This document shows positions 8,192-17,300 of a stretch of DNA of 54,360 bases, piece after piece. Every line of letters begins with the position of its first letter. Position 1 is the stretch's first letter. A program made the position numbers and the translations under genes. The DNA is from Cytophagales bacterium. GTDB taxonomy: Bacteria > Bacteroidota > Bacteroidia > Cytophagales > Spirosomataceae. The notes below the pieces were generated by a model, which was not told the DNA's origin, did no database searches, and saw only the letters and a list, made by a program, of their open reading frames with translations. The DNA lies in the NCBI GenBank assembly GCA_013298025.1, contig JAAFJE010000027.1, positions 1 through 54,360 of the forward strand, given 5' to 3'.

Positions 8192-10375
8192 TTAGTCAAT
8201 TAAATCTTGAAAAGTGTGTTCTTTTATCAAGTTTTCAAACTTGCCGTCTAAAACAATTTCACCTTCGTTCATCACCAAAACCCTGTCGCAGGCTGCCATA
8301 ATCATAGGGTCGTTTGAGATGGTAATGAGTGTCCAAGGATTTGCTTTGTCTGTCAAAAAGGCAATACAATTCATTCGTTCTGACTTATGTAGCTCTCGGT
8401 AGATGTCTGTAATCATCAACAATTTGGGGCGTTCTACTACGCACCGGGCTACAGACAGCTTGGCAATAAAGCTTTCTGAAAAACGCTTGCCCCCAGCAAT
8501 CATTTGGGTGTCTAGCCCCATGGGTAGTTGAGCAATGGTGTCTTGCATATTGAGGCTTCTAATGGCCCACTGCACATCTTCAAAACTAACGCCTTTGCGA
8601 CCCATGACAATGTTGTCGAGTAAGCTTCCATCAAAAATCAAATCAATGGCAAGGTTGCGTTCTATGGCATCACGCACGGCGTTGAGGTTGAGGTCTCTGA
8701 TAGAAATACCATTGTACGAAATCGCTCCTTCGTAATCGGTAAAAATGGCTGAAAGAATTTTGAGCAAGGTTTCTTTGCCCGAACCATTAGTGCCTGTAAT
8801 ACAGATACTTTCGTTGGGAGCAATGGCTACGTTGAGTTTTTTCAATACATATTTGCTTTCCTCGGGATATTTATAGCTTAATTCTTTAAGTTGAATAGAT
8901 AAGCCTTTATTTTCTTGGTGAAAATCGTAGTTGATACCGTTTTGGCGTTCGAGAGGCAGGTCGGTCACGTGTCCCATTTTTTCTACGGCTGTGAGTAGGT
9001 CAAAAATGGTTTCGATGCTGGCAATGAGCTTTTCTACCGAGTTTACCACCAATACGATAATAATTTCGGAGGCAACAAATTGCCCTAATGTAATTTGGCG
9101 GTCGATAACCAAGGCTGTACCCATTATCAATAAAATACCTGTGATAAATGCCTTGAAAAATAGGGCATTACCAAATAAAATGATTAAAACACTAAAATGT
9201 TTTTTACGGTATTTGAGATAATTGTTCACCAAATAATCCATGCGTTGCATAGGTAAATTGGTTGAGCCAGCCGACTTAAAGGCATACAACGTGCGGGCGA
9301 TGTCTTCGAGCCATTGAGCTACTTTGTATTTGTATTTCGATTCTATTAGGCTGGTTTCTAGTCCTTTGGGTGCATTGAGGTACACCACAAGCGAAACAAT
9401 AATAATAGTAATCGCACCGAAAGCAATAAAATAAGGATGGTAAAGTGAAAGTAAGATAATGCCGAATAAAATTTGAATGACGGCCGCCGTGACATCTATT
9501 AATACTTTGGGTAAGGCTTTTTGTACATTCAGAATGTCGAAAAATCGGTTCATGAGTTCGGGGGCATACACGCCCAATAGCGACTCTGACTTTACTCTTG
9601 GAATACGGTACGTAAATTCAAAAGCAGCTTTGGCAAATACCCGCCTTTGCAAGACTTCCACCAAGGTTTGTTGATAAATCTGCAAAATGCCCGAAAAGAT
9701 AATCCCAATGATAACTACACTCACCAGAACATACACCGAACTAAAATACAAACCTCCTGAAATCATACCAATAATTGCCTGAATACCAAGAGGTAATGTC
9801 AAACTAATCACACCTACCACAATGGCATAAATGTAAATGGTTGTGATGTCTTTTTTCTCTTTTTGAAGCATTCCTAGCAAACGACCCCAAGGCGAAAGTT
9901 GCTGTGTGGGTTTTTCTTCGCCAATACTTTCTAAAGGAAATACCGTGAGAAAACGTACTTTTCCGTTGAGCGTTGTGTCGGGATTGTTGGACAACTGCTG
10001 CGGTACAAAAGCTGTGGAGGCATCAACGGCAACGGCTTGGCTTTCGGTAATCTGCCAAAAAAACGGTTTGTCGTCTTTCAGACTTCTGGCCGCAATAATC
10101 GGAACAAGCTGATTGCCTTGTTGGTGAAAGAAAACAATCGGATGGGAGTTTTCTTGAATGAGCGTTGGAAAATCGTGCGGGTGTGCATAGTTTTCTACAA
10201 CTAAGAACTGTTGTTTTCGGGCTTCCTCAATGAGGTCATTTACAAAGCTAAAAGTTTGGTCTTTGTCGTACTGCTTCACAACCGACAAAGGAGCTTGCTG
10301 TGTAAAATGATTAAAGTCTGTTCCGTAAAACTCGGTCAGTTTCTTAATGATAAGGCTTAACTGAGTGCTTTGCAT
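8192..10375 (-). CDS. ABC exporter-like protein with degenerate ATPase domain
   Basis: This 727-residue protein is built like a peptide or type I secretion exporter: an N-terminal cytoplasmic domain (residues 1-160, no cysteine, so not an active C39 peptidase), a six-helix membrane domain (about 178-440) and a nucleotide-binding domain (about 495-727). Walker A is intact (GTNGSGKET, 528-536). The other motifs are not: no Gln in the Q-loop region (571-590), RFSES where LSGGQ is expected (631-635), Walker B LLMITD followed by Ile658 instead of Glu, and Asn688 at the H-loop histidine. It probably binds ATP but hydrolyses it poorly or not at all. The fusion protein and channel genes follow directly. 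Confidence 0.88.
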   Translation of the reverse strand: MQSTQLSLIIKKLTEFYGTDFNHFTQQAPLSVVKQYDKDQTFSFVNDLIEEARKQQFLVVENYAHPHDFPTLIQENSHPIVFFHQQGNQLVPIIAARSLKDDKPFFWQITESQAVAVDASTAFVPQQLSNNPDTTLNGKVRFLTVFPLESIGEEKPTQQLSPWGRLLGMLQKEKKDITTIYIYAIVVGVISLTLPLGIQAIIGMISGGLYFSSVYVLVSVVIIGIIFSGILQIYQQTLVEVLQRRVFAKAAFEFTYRIPRVKSESLLGVYAPELMNRFFDILNVQKALPKVLIDVTAAVIQILFGIILLSLYHPYFIAFGAITIIIVSLVVYLNAPKGLETSLIESKYKYKVAQWLEDIARTLYAFKSAGSTNLPMQRMDYLVNNYLKYRKKHFSVLIILFGNALFFKAFITGILLIMGTALVIDRQITLGQFVASEIIIVLVVNSVEKLIASIETIFDLLTAVEKMGHVTDLPLERQNGINYDFHQENKGLSIQLKELSYKYPEESKYVLKKLNVAIAPNESICITGTNGSGKETLLKILSAIFTDYEGAISYNGISIRDLNLNAVRDAIERNLAIDLIFDGSLLDNIVMGRKGVSFEDVQWAIRSLNMQDTIAQLPMGLDTQMIAGGKRFSESFIAKLSVARCVVERPKLLMITDIYRELHKSERMNCIAFLTDKANPWTLITISNDPMIMAACDRVLVMNEGEIVLDGKFENLIKEHTFQDLID

Positions 10376-10804
10376 AGTTTTGTATGTGATTTGTTTGAGT
10401 AATTATTGTTATAACAACGAATTTTTCGGTTCTGTTCGTATCTGTTTAGAAAAATTCTAAACAAATACGGATAAAAGGTAAATACATCACATGAGCGGAC
10501 ATGGGGAAAAACTAAAAACTACATGGGCTGTATGCTATGATAAAGCGTTTGGTTCAATTATGAAAATATACCAAGCTACTTTTGTAATTTGTTGATACAA
10601 AATATTTCTGTTAATTTAGTGAGAAAATCTCTTTAAGAAATTGTTATGAGGATAGTAAGACGAAATACTATTACTTAGTTACGCTACAATGAACCACTAA
10701 AGTAGGTAGAAAAACATGAGTATTTTGCCGTAAAGAGATTTTTTTATTAAACAAACTCAAAAAATGATACTAAAGCAAGTCAAACGTTTGATTTGCCCTT
10801 AATT
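10376..10804. other. divergent intergenic region, exporter operon / DUF5686 gene
   Basis: This 429-base AT-rich spacer separates two divergent transcription units. It holds a perfect inverted repeat (10443-10463), a possible 34-codon frame at 10491-10595 (+) and a -7-like TACTTTTG at 10577-10584 without a well-spaced -33 element. No RNA gene or other protein gene is evident. Confidence 0.6.
10443..10463. promoter_or_regulatory. inverted repeat, possible operator
   Basis: Perfect nine-base arms TGTTTAGAA and TTCTAAACA are separated by AAA. The repeat lies about 70 bases upstream of the ABC exporter start. No T run follows on either strand, so a protein-binding site is more likely than a terminator. 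The binding protein is unknown. Confidence 0.45.
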
Positions 10805-13207
10805 ATGTATTTTAGATATAGCAGACGAACGCTTGTCATCATCTTGTATATATTGTGCTGTGGTACTTTTATTTCGCAAGCTTCCTTAGTAGATAGTACA
10901 ACTTCTCAACAAATCATCCGTCAAGCCATCGCTGTAGCGCCACAGCATAGGCAGGCTACGAGCAATTATGCCGCAGATATTTTCTTGCAATACCAAGGAA
11001 GCTGGCAGACAATTCCGAAAGTGTTGCAATCGCTCTTAGCAAAAGAGGGCGTGCAAGATAGCCTCGTGTATCAATCAGAGTCGTATGCACATCTCGAAGT
11101 AGATAAAGGCTACAACTATTGTTATACTTACCAAGGTGTACGCAACAATTTTCATACAGCACCCCGTGCCGATAGGTATGTCAATCCGAATTTTTATGAG
11201 GCATTGGTAGGCCCCGGTGCGATTTCTCCACTTGCTCCGAAAGCCTTGCAACTGTATGATTTTCAGCTTATAAGAACATTTGATACACCCCAAGGAAAGG
11301 CGTATCAATTGGCAATTCAGCCGAAATACCACAACGACGAAAAGGTTTTTAGTGGTACGATTACCCTCGATGCCCAGCATTACTGGCTCAAAGAAGTAAA
11401 CCTTACGGTGAAGCATTATGCCATTTTGTACCACATTCAGGCAAGTTATGCACCTGTGGGCGATAGGTATATGCCTGTTTTTTATCATATCGAAACGACG
11501 GGTGCATTGATGGGCTTTACAGGCAAATACCAATATACTGCTCATATCAGCCATTATCAATTGGGCGAAATAAAGCCTTGTGAACGCCCTGCGGAAGATT
11601 CTTTCAAAGAAATTTATAACCTTCAAGAACGAAATTTTGAAATACAGCAGTTTAAACAAGTGATGCACAGCCTTGCCACCAACCTTCAAAATATGTGGAG
11701 CGAGGCAAACATGGCTTCGGGTTTAGGGCGTTTCGATAAGGTAGTGGTAAACACACAAGCACATCAACAGCCCGATGCTTGGTGGAAGGAGGTTCGTCCA
11801 GACAGCTTGGCGGCGTTTGGTTTGCCTTTGCCGATTGCTTCTAAAGAAAAAAATACCTTGCCTCCGCAACCCGACGAGTATGCAACATACCGACAAACCA
11901 ACCTAAAATTTGGTATTGGAAGTATTTTGTTTAGCCGTTCGTTCTTTTGGGGCAACAATTCAAAAGGCTTTTATCCGCATGAAATTTACTACAAATCGCC
12001 CGTATTAGATTTTAATTTCAACACCGTAGAAGGTTTCGTACAAAACATGGGTACTTTGTATCGCTACCGCACGGCTCGGTACAATTGGTTTGAAATAGAC
12101 CCCACTTGGCGTTATTCTTATGACCTAGAAAAATCGTCGGGAACGCTCAAAATACGCTGGAAAACCGAACAAGAAGATTACAGTATCACGGGTGGCAAGT
12201 TTGTGTCGCAATACAATGTAGATACGCCCATTGGTTTCGACCTCAACTCACTTTCGACCTTGCTTTTGAAGAAAAATTATGTAAAAATTTATGAGAAAGA
12301 ATTTGTCAATTTGAGTCTGTTGAAACGTTTTTCTAATACTTGGACCTTCCGCTCGTCGGTTGAGTGGGCGAGGCGTCATTTATTACAAAACACGACCGAT
12401 TATTATTGGGTAAACCTCCTAAACGAATCGTATTTGCCCAATTCTCCCAGTAACAAAGAACTGCCCAATACCGAATTTCAAACCAACGACGCATTTTTGG
12501 TAAGTTTTCAAGTAAATTATCGACCTACGCTCAAAAAGCAATACCGCAATGGCCTAAGACTCGTTGACTTGTCGTCATCGCCTTTGTTTACATTCAAATA
12601 CCGAGGAGCTATCAACGGCGTAATGCACAGTAATATCAACTATCACACCATTGAGTTGGGCGTTACACATAATTTCCCTGTAAGCATAAACACCAATTTT
12701 AATTACATCGCACAAGCAGGTACGTTTTTCAATACCAATGCCATGACCTTTGCTGATTACAAGCATTTTAATGGAAACAATAATATGATTTCGATTGGAA
12801 ATATGCTTACAACCCACAGATTAGTAGGGTTTTACGATAACTACGTGTGGGGAGCAAGCAAGAAATTTATAGACCCCTTTCAGTACTCGACCAATGGCAC
12901 GTACATCGACATTATGACCATGATGGGCTTTCGTAAATTGTTGATTAGTCGGTTGAATTTTGCCAAAAAATTGGCTTTACGAGAAGAGTTTTTTGCCAAT
13001 TATCTTTATACAGCCAACAAAAACTACCATTATGCCGAATTTGGTTACGGCATCGACGGCATTGCTCGAATATTTAGGGTAGAATTTGGCTATCGTATTG
13101 AAAATGGCCGTTTTACGAAAGATTCACCGAGTTCATCGAGCATTATGCCTATCATCAGGATAGCCCTCAACTCTCGTGTGAGGGGAGGCGTTACGCCAGA
13201 ATGGTAG
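10805..13207 (+). CDS. DUF5686-family outer-membrane protein
   Basis: This is an 800-residue secreted or outer-membrane protein of the DUF5686 family, common in Bacteroidota and of unknown function. It has a signal-like N-terminus (MYFRYSRRTLVIILYILCCG). The SPLAPKALQLYDFQLI segment and the following FSGTITLDAQHYWLKEVNLT resemble the DUF5686 core, and the C-terminal 450 residues alternate like outer-membrane beta strands. The carboxypeptidase-regulatory-like domain that often begins family members is absent. ATG 10805 is chosen over the in-frame TTG at 10793. It diverges from the exporter operon, which suggests but does not prove a functional link. Confidence 0.72.
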   Translation: MYFRYSRRTLVIILYILCCGTFISQASLVDSTTSQQIIRQAIAVAPQHRQATSNYAADIFLQYQGSWQTIPKVLQSLLAKEGVQDSLVYQSESYAHLEVDKGYNYCYTYQGVRNNFHTAPRADRYVNPNFYEALVGPGAISPLAPKALQLYDFQLIRTFDTPQGKAYQLAIQPKYHNDEKVFSGTITLDAQHYWLKEVNLTVKHYAILYHIQASYAPVGDRYMPVFYHIETTGALMGFTGKYQYTAHISHYQLGEIKPCERPAEDSFKEIYNLQERNFEIQQFKQVMHSLATNLQNMWSEANMASGLGRFDKVVVNTQAHQQPDAWWKEVRPDSLAAFGLPLPIASKEKNTLPPQPDEYATYRQTNLKFGIGSILFSRSFFWGNNSKGFYPHEIYYKSPVLDFNFNTVEGFVQNMGTLYRYRTARYNWFEIDPTWRYSYDLEKSSGTLKIRWKTEQEDYSITGGKFVSQYNVDTPIGFDLNSLSTLLLKKNYVKIYEKEFVNLSLLKRFSNTWTFRSSVEWARRHLLQNTTDYYWVNLLNESYLPNSPSNKELPNTEFQTNDAFLVSFQVNYRPTLKKQYRNGLRLVDLSSSPLFTFKYRGAINGVMHSNINYHTIELGVTHNFPVSINTNFNYIAQAGTFFNTNAMTFADYKHFNGNNNMISIGNMLTTHRLVGFYDNYVWGASKKFIDPFQYSTNGTYIDIMTMMGFRKLLISRLNFAKKLALREEFFANYLYTANKNYHYAEFGYGIDGIARIFRVEFGYRIENGRFTKDSPSSSSIMPIIRIALNSRVRGGVTPEW

Positions 13208-13222
13208 GACTTATGATAAAAT

Positions 13223-13255
13223 TTTGCTAAAAACCCTGTATTTTATGTAATTTTA
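13223..13255 (+). promoter_or_regulatory. possible promoter before the META-domain gene
   Basis: TTTG at 13223-13226 and TAATTTTA at 13248-13255 (seven of eight to TAnnTTTG) are 21 bases apart, just before the start at 13285. The match is modest. Confidence 0.3.
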
Positions 13256-13284
13256 CCTGAAAAGAAATAAACCCATTGCTTGTA

Positions 13285-14034
13285 ATGAGATATTTGTTGT
13301 TATTCTTCGCTTTTTTCTTTATTTTTTCTACAGAAGCACGTCCACGCAAACGTAAACGTGCTGCACACGGAAGTACCCGTAGCCGTCATAGCCGTCGCCA
13401 TAGCCGCCACAACCGCCATTATGCCAAGTCGAGTGGCCCTTACAAAACCATTTGGATTGGACCACAATTAGTCGATTGCCAAGGCGTGATTCCAATGAAA
13501 TGTATGATGGTCAAATACGAACCCGATGGCGTTTGGACCAACTACTATGATGCCATCGAAGGATTTATGTACGAAGAAGGCTTTGAGTACGAGTTAAAAA
13601 TCAAAGAAACCAAAGTGGCGAATCCACCAGCAGATGCTTCCTCAATCAAATGGACGCTAGTTAGATTAGTAGCCAAGCAAGAACCCGAAGCCCCTCGTTT
13701 GCCTTTGGCTTCGCAATGGATATTGGCGAGTTATTATGAAGGCGGTAAATGGGTAGCCTCTAATAGTAAATCAGCTTATATTACTATTATGAAAGATTTG
13801 AAAAGCTTTACTGGTACAGGAGGCTGCAATAGGCTACGTGGCGACCTCGAAACAAGCGAAGCCACGATTAAGTTTACAAATATCATCAGTACCAAAATGG
13901 CTTGCGAGAAGCTAGATGCCGAAAGTCGTTTTATGGCAGCTTTAGCATCGGCCACTCGTTTTGAAATCAACGGAGGCTTGTTGACCCTCTACGCCAACCA
14001 ACAGCCCATTGTACAGCTAGAAAGTTATCGTTAG
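13285..14034 (+). CDS. secreted DUF4377/META-domain protein
   Basis: This 249-residue protein has a hydrophobic signal peptide (MRYLLLFFAFFFIFSTEA), then an unusual Arg/His/Lys-rich stretch (roughly residues 20-48). Next come a DUF4377-like domain (DCQGVIPMKCMMVKYEP onward) and a META domain like that of the heat-shock lipoprotein HslJ (SFTGTGGCNRLRGD and STKMACEKLDAESRFMAAL). DUF4377 with META is a known pairing in Bacteroidota and Proteobacteria; its role is not established. No lipobox cysteine follows the signal, so it is probably periplasmic. The basic segment could bind envelope polyanions, which is inference. The start at 13285 is preferred to an upstream in-frame TTG. Confidence 0.75.
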   Translation: MRYLLLFFAFFFIFSTEARPRKRKRAAHGSTRSRHSRRHSRHNRHYAKSSGPYKTIWIGPQLVDCQGVIPMKCMMVKYEPDGVWTNYYDAIEGFMYEEGFEYELKIKETKVANPPADASSIKWTLVRLVAKQEPEAPRLPLASQWILASYYEGGKWVASNSKSAYITIMKDLKSFTGTGGCNRLRGDLETSEATIKFTNIISTKMACEKLDAESRFMAALASATRFEINGGLLTLYANQQPIVQLESYR

Positions 14035-14302
14035 TAAGCTACAAGCTTATACATATACCTTGGAAGACAAACCAATAGCATAATATACCGTTTACTCAAT
14101 ATTTGCTTTTTTCGTTTGTTTTTCAAGGTTTTCTGTTTTTATTTACCGACTTGAAAATAGCACTTCAAAGCTTTTCAATACAATCAAGCTTATATCCATT
14201 CCATCATCCTGCTTTGTTAAAAGATATGAATCATCCTCAAGTCAATACTGGCTTGATAGGAAACTTTTGTCTAACGAATACTTAATGGTCGCATTATTTG
14301 CT

Positions 14303-17300
14303 ATGAAAAGTACTTTTTTACCCATGTCGAACCCCAAACGAATGCTATGTTGGTCGTCTGTTTACACCCTACTCAAGAGCTACAAACTACAACTATTGAT
14401 TTTGTGGGTACTTATCTGTTGCTTACAAGCCAACATCATGGCTGCCACCGATACCGACAAGGTTCTCAGTCCCCCCGTTATTTCAGCCCCGAAAACAGCA
14501 ATATGCCCAGGCGAAGAGCTTACCCTAACAGCTACTGGCTGCGAAGGTGGAACGTATGAATGGACAGACGGAAAAACGGGCGACAACATCACCATAAAAC
14601 CTAGTAAAACCCGTTCGTACAGAGCCGTATGCTCATCGATGGGAATGGTGAGTGATTCATCAACGGCATTTACGGTGACGGTGACGGTGAATACAGCTCC
14701 TTCGTTGACATCTCAATCGAATATTACAAAAACATGGGATAAAACCATAGAAGGACACTACCAAGATTTTTTGTCGAGTATTATCAACACTACCGATGGA
14801 GGGTATTTGATGGCTTGTAAAGCTAGTAGCAGTGAAAACTATTACCTGTGGCTTGTCAAATTAGATGCTACTGGCTCGATTATTTGGAGTAGAGAGATTA
14901 ATGAATCCAGCAATAGATTTCCAGTTTACAACTATAAAGTAGCCATTGCTAATACACCAGATGGAGGGTATCTGATAGGTACTAAAGCATTTAATGCGAG
15001 TATGACGGGAACTGTATTTGATCTAATCAAAGTAAATGCCAATGGAGAAGTACAACAAGAATCTATGATAAGTCCAGACGAAAACTGGAAAGTTTCGAGC
15101 TTCAATAGTATCATTCCGACCATCAACAATGATGGCTTTTTACTAGGTGGTGTTGTAAATCAGAACAATACAAGCAACAGCAAGCTATGGGTTGTAAAGA
15201 TAGATAATCACTACAATCGAGTAAGTTCGTGGAACAACGAAGTGTATGGCGACAATAACTATTATGTAAAAAGCGGAGAGAGTTTTTATGCAAGTACAAT
15301 CGTTGCCACATCAGATGGGTATATATTGGGCGGTACGGTTGATGCTTCTTCTGTTTTCAATGAAGTAGTAGAGTATGATTACGGTGTGATAAAAATAGAT
15401 AAAAATTTAACGAAACAATGGGAAAAGAAATTTAGCAAAAATAACTTTGATTTCCTGACATCTCTTGTTTCAACCACTGATGGTAAGATATTGGTAGGAG
15501 GCTATACTTATGGAACTGGAAATCCAAAGTTTTGGGTTATTCAGCTTGATAGCCAAGGTAATATAAATACAGATTTTGATAAAACTTTTGGTGGGGACGG
15601 AAGTGATAAACTTTTAAAAATCTTGAAAACGCCAGATGGAGGCTTTTTATTGGGAGGAACATCTACATCAACTATCAGTGGTGACAAATCAGAAGCAAAT
15701 CAGGGAAGTCTTGATTATTGGTTAGTGAAGCTCGACAACCTAGGGAAAAAGTTATGGGACAAAACCCTCGGTGGCAACGGCAGTGATGAGTTTAGAGATA
15801 TGCTTTTATCTCCCGAAGGAGATTTTGTAATAGGGGGATATTCTGCCTCAAGTCAAAGTGGTGACAAATCAAGCAATAATCCATTTTCTTCCAGTTCTAA
15901 TCGTTCTTCTTGGCTAGTAAAAATAGCCGAAGACAAAAGTAATCTCAAACTCACGGCACAAGGCTGTATTGGTACAGTCAATTGGAGTACAGGAGAAAAA
16001 AGTACGAGCATTATCGTTGCGGCAACCAACAAGACCTATACCGCCACTTGCCAGACGACCAATTGTACAAGTGAGGAAGCAAGCTTGACCATTGTAGTAC
16101 CAAGCAAACCTGTTGCCCCAGCTATTAGCTCTAGCGTTGCTGGCAATACTATCTGTGTAGGAGGCTCTGTGACCCTAAGTTCTTCCTGTGAGTATGGCAC
16201 ACTCACTTGGAGTACAGAACAAAATACTTCTAGCATTACTGTTAGTCCAACAAAAACAACTACATACAGCGTACAATGTACGCAAAATGGCGTAAGTAGC
16301 GATGCCTCTGCTGTCACTATCACCGTTAATCCTATCCCTCAAGCCCCTACACTTTTAGCCGCCCAAGACACCATTTGTAGCGGCACAAGCACTGCGCTTT
16401 CAGCTAGTGGCTGCGATGGTACGATTACTTGGTCTGATAAGCAGATAGGAAAATCCATCACTGTTTCCTTAACCCAAACCACCACTTATACCGCTACTTG
16501 TACGGTAAGAAACTGTGTAAGTCCAGTGTCTAATAGCTTAACCATTACAGTTAATCCTGTACCTCCTACACCCGAGGTGTCAGCGAGTGCTAGGGTTATT
16601 TGCTATAACGAAAGTGTAACGTTATCGGCAAGTGGTTGCTCTGGTAATGTTGTGTGGTCGGGTGCAGGAAATCTCTACAAAGGTACACCTGTTATCCCAC
16701 TTAAAGCTACTACTACTTTTGCCGCTACTTGTTACAGCAAGGAATGTGTTAGTCTTCCTTCAAAATCAATAAAAATTACGGTTAATGGAAAACTAAATGC
16801 TCCTAGCTTGTCAGCAGATAAGACAGACCTTTGTTACAATGATACTACAACCATCAAAGCTCTAGGTTGTACGCAAACGCTCCAATGGTTTAAAGATGGT
16901 AAACGATATTATAAAACTGGCAATAGTTTCAATACAGGAGTACTGAAAAAGGACGTTGTTTTTTCCGCTATTTGTACGGATAAAGATAGTTGTAGCAAAA
17001 GTGATACAGTTAGTATTACGGTTAAGGTCAAAGATAAAATAGAAGTCCAAGTCATTGCAGTGGATGAAACTGTGTGCTATAATGGCTCAACGGCTATCAA
17101 AGCCCTAGGTTGTACAAAAACGATTAAATGGTTTAAAGATGGTAAAGATACAACGCTATCAGCCATGAGTTTCAATACAGGAGTACTGAAAAAAGACGTT
17201 GTATTTGAAGCTATTTGTACGGATGGCTGTAGTAAAAGTGATACAGCTAGGATTACGATTAAGGTAAGCCCCGAAATCGTAGCTCCTAAGTTACAATCAG

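Noticed and set aside
11075-11689. Long antisense frame of about 204 codons inside the DUF5686 gene
   Set aside because: The plus strand has family similarity over this interval, and the antisense frame looks like a codon-usage shadow.
14103-14285. Sixty-codon plus-strand frame before the giant gene
   Set aside because: It starts with TTG, has no recognisable feature and overlaps the region upstream of the giant gene; more likely untranslated spacer.
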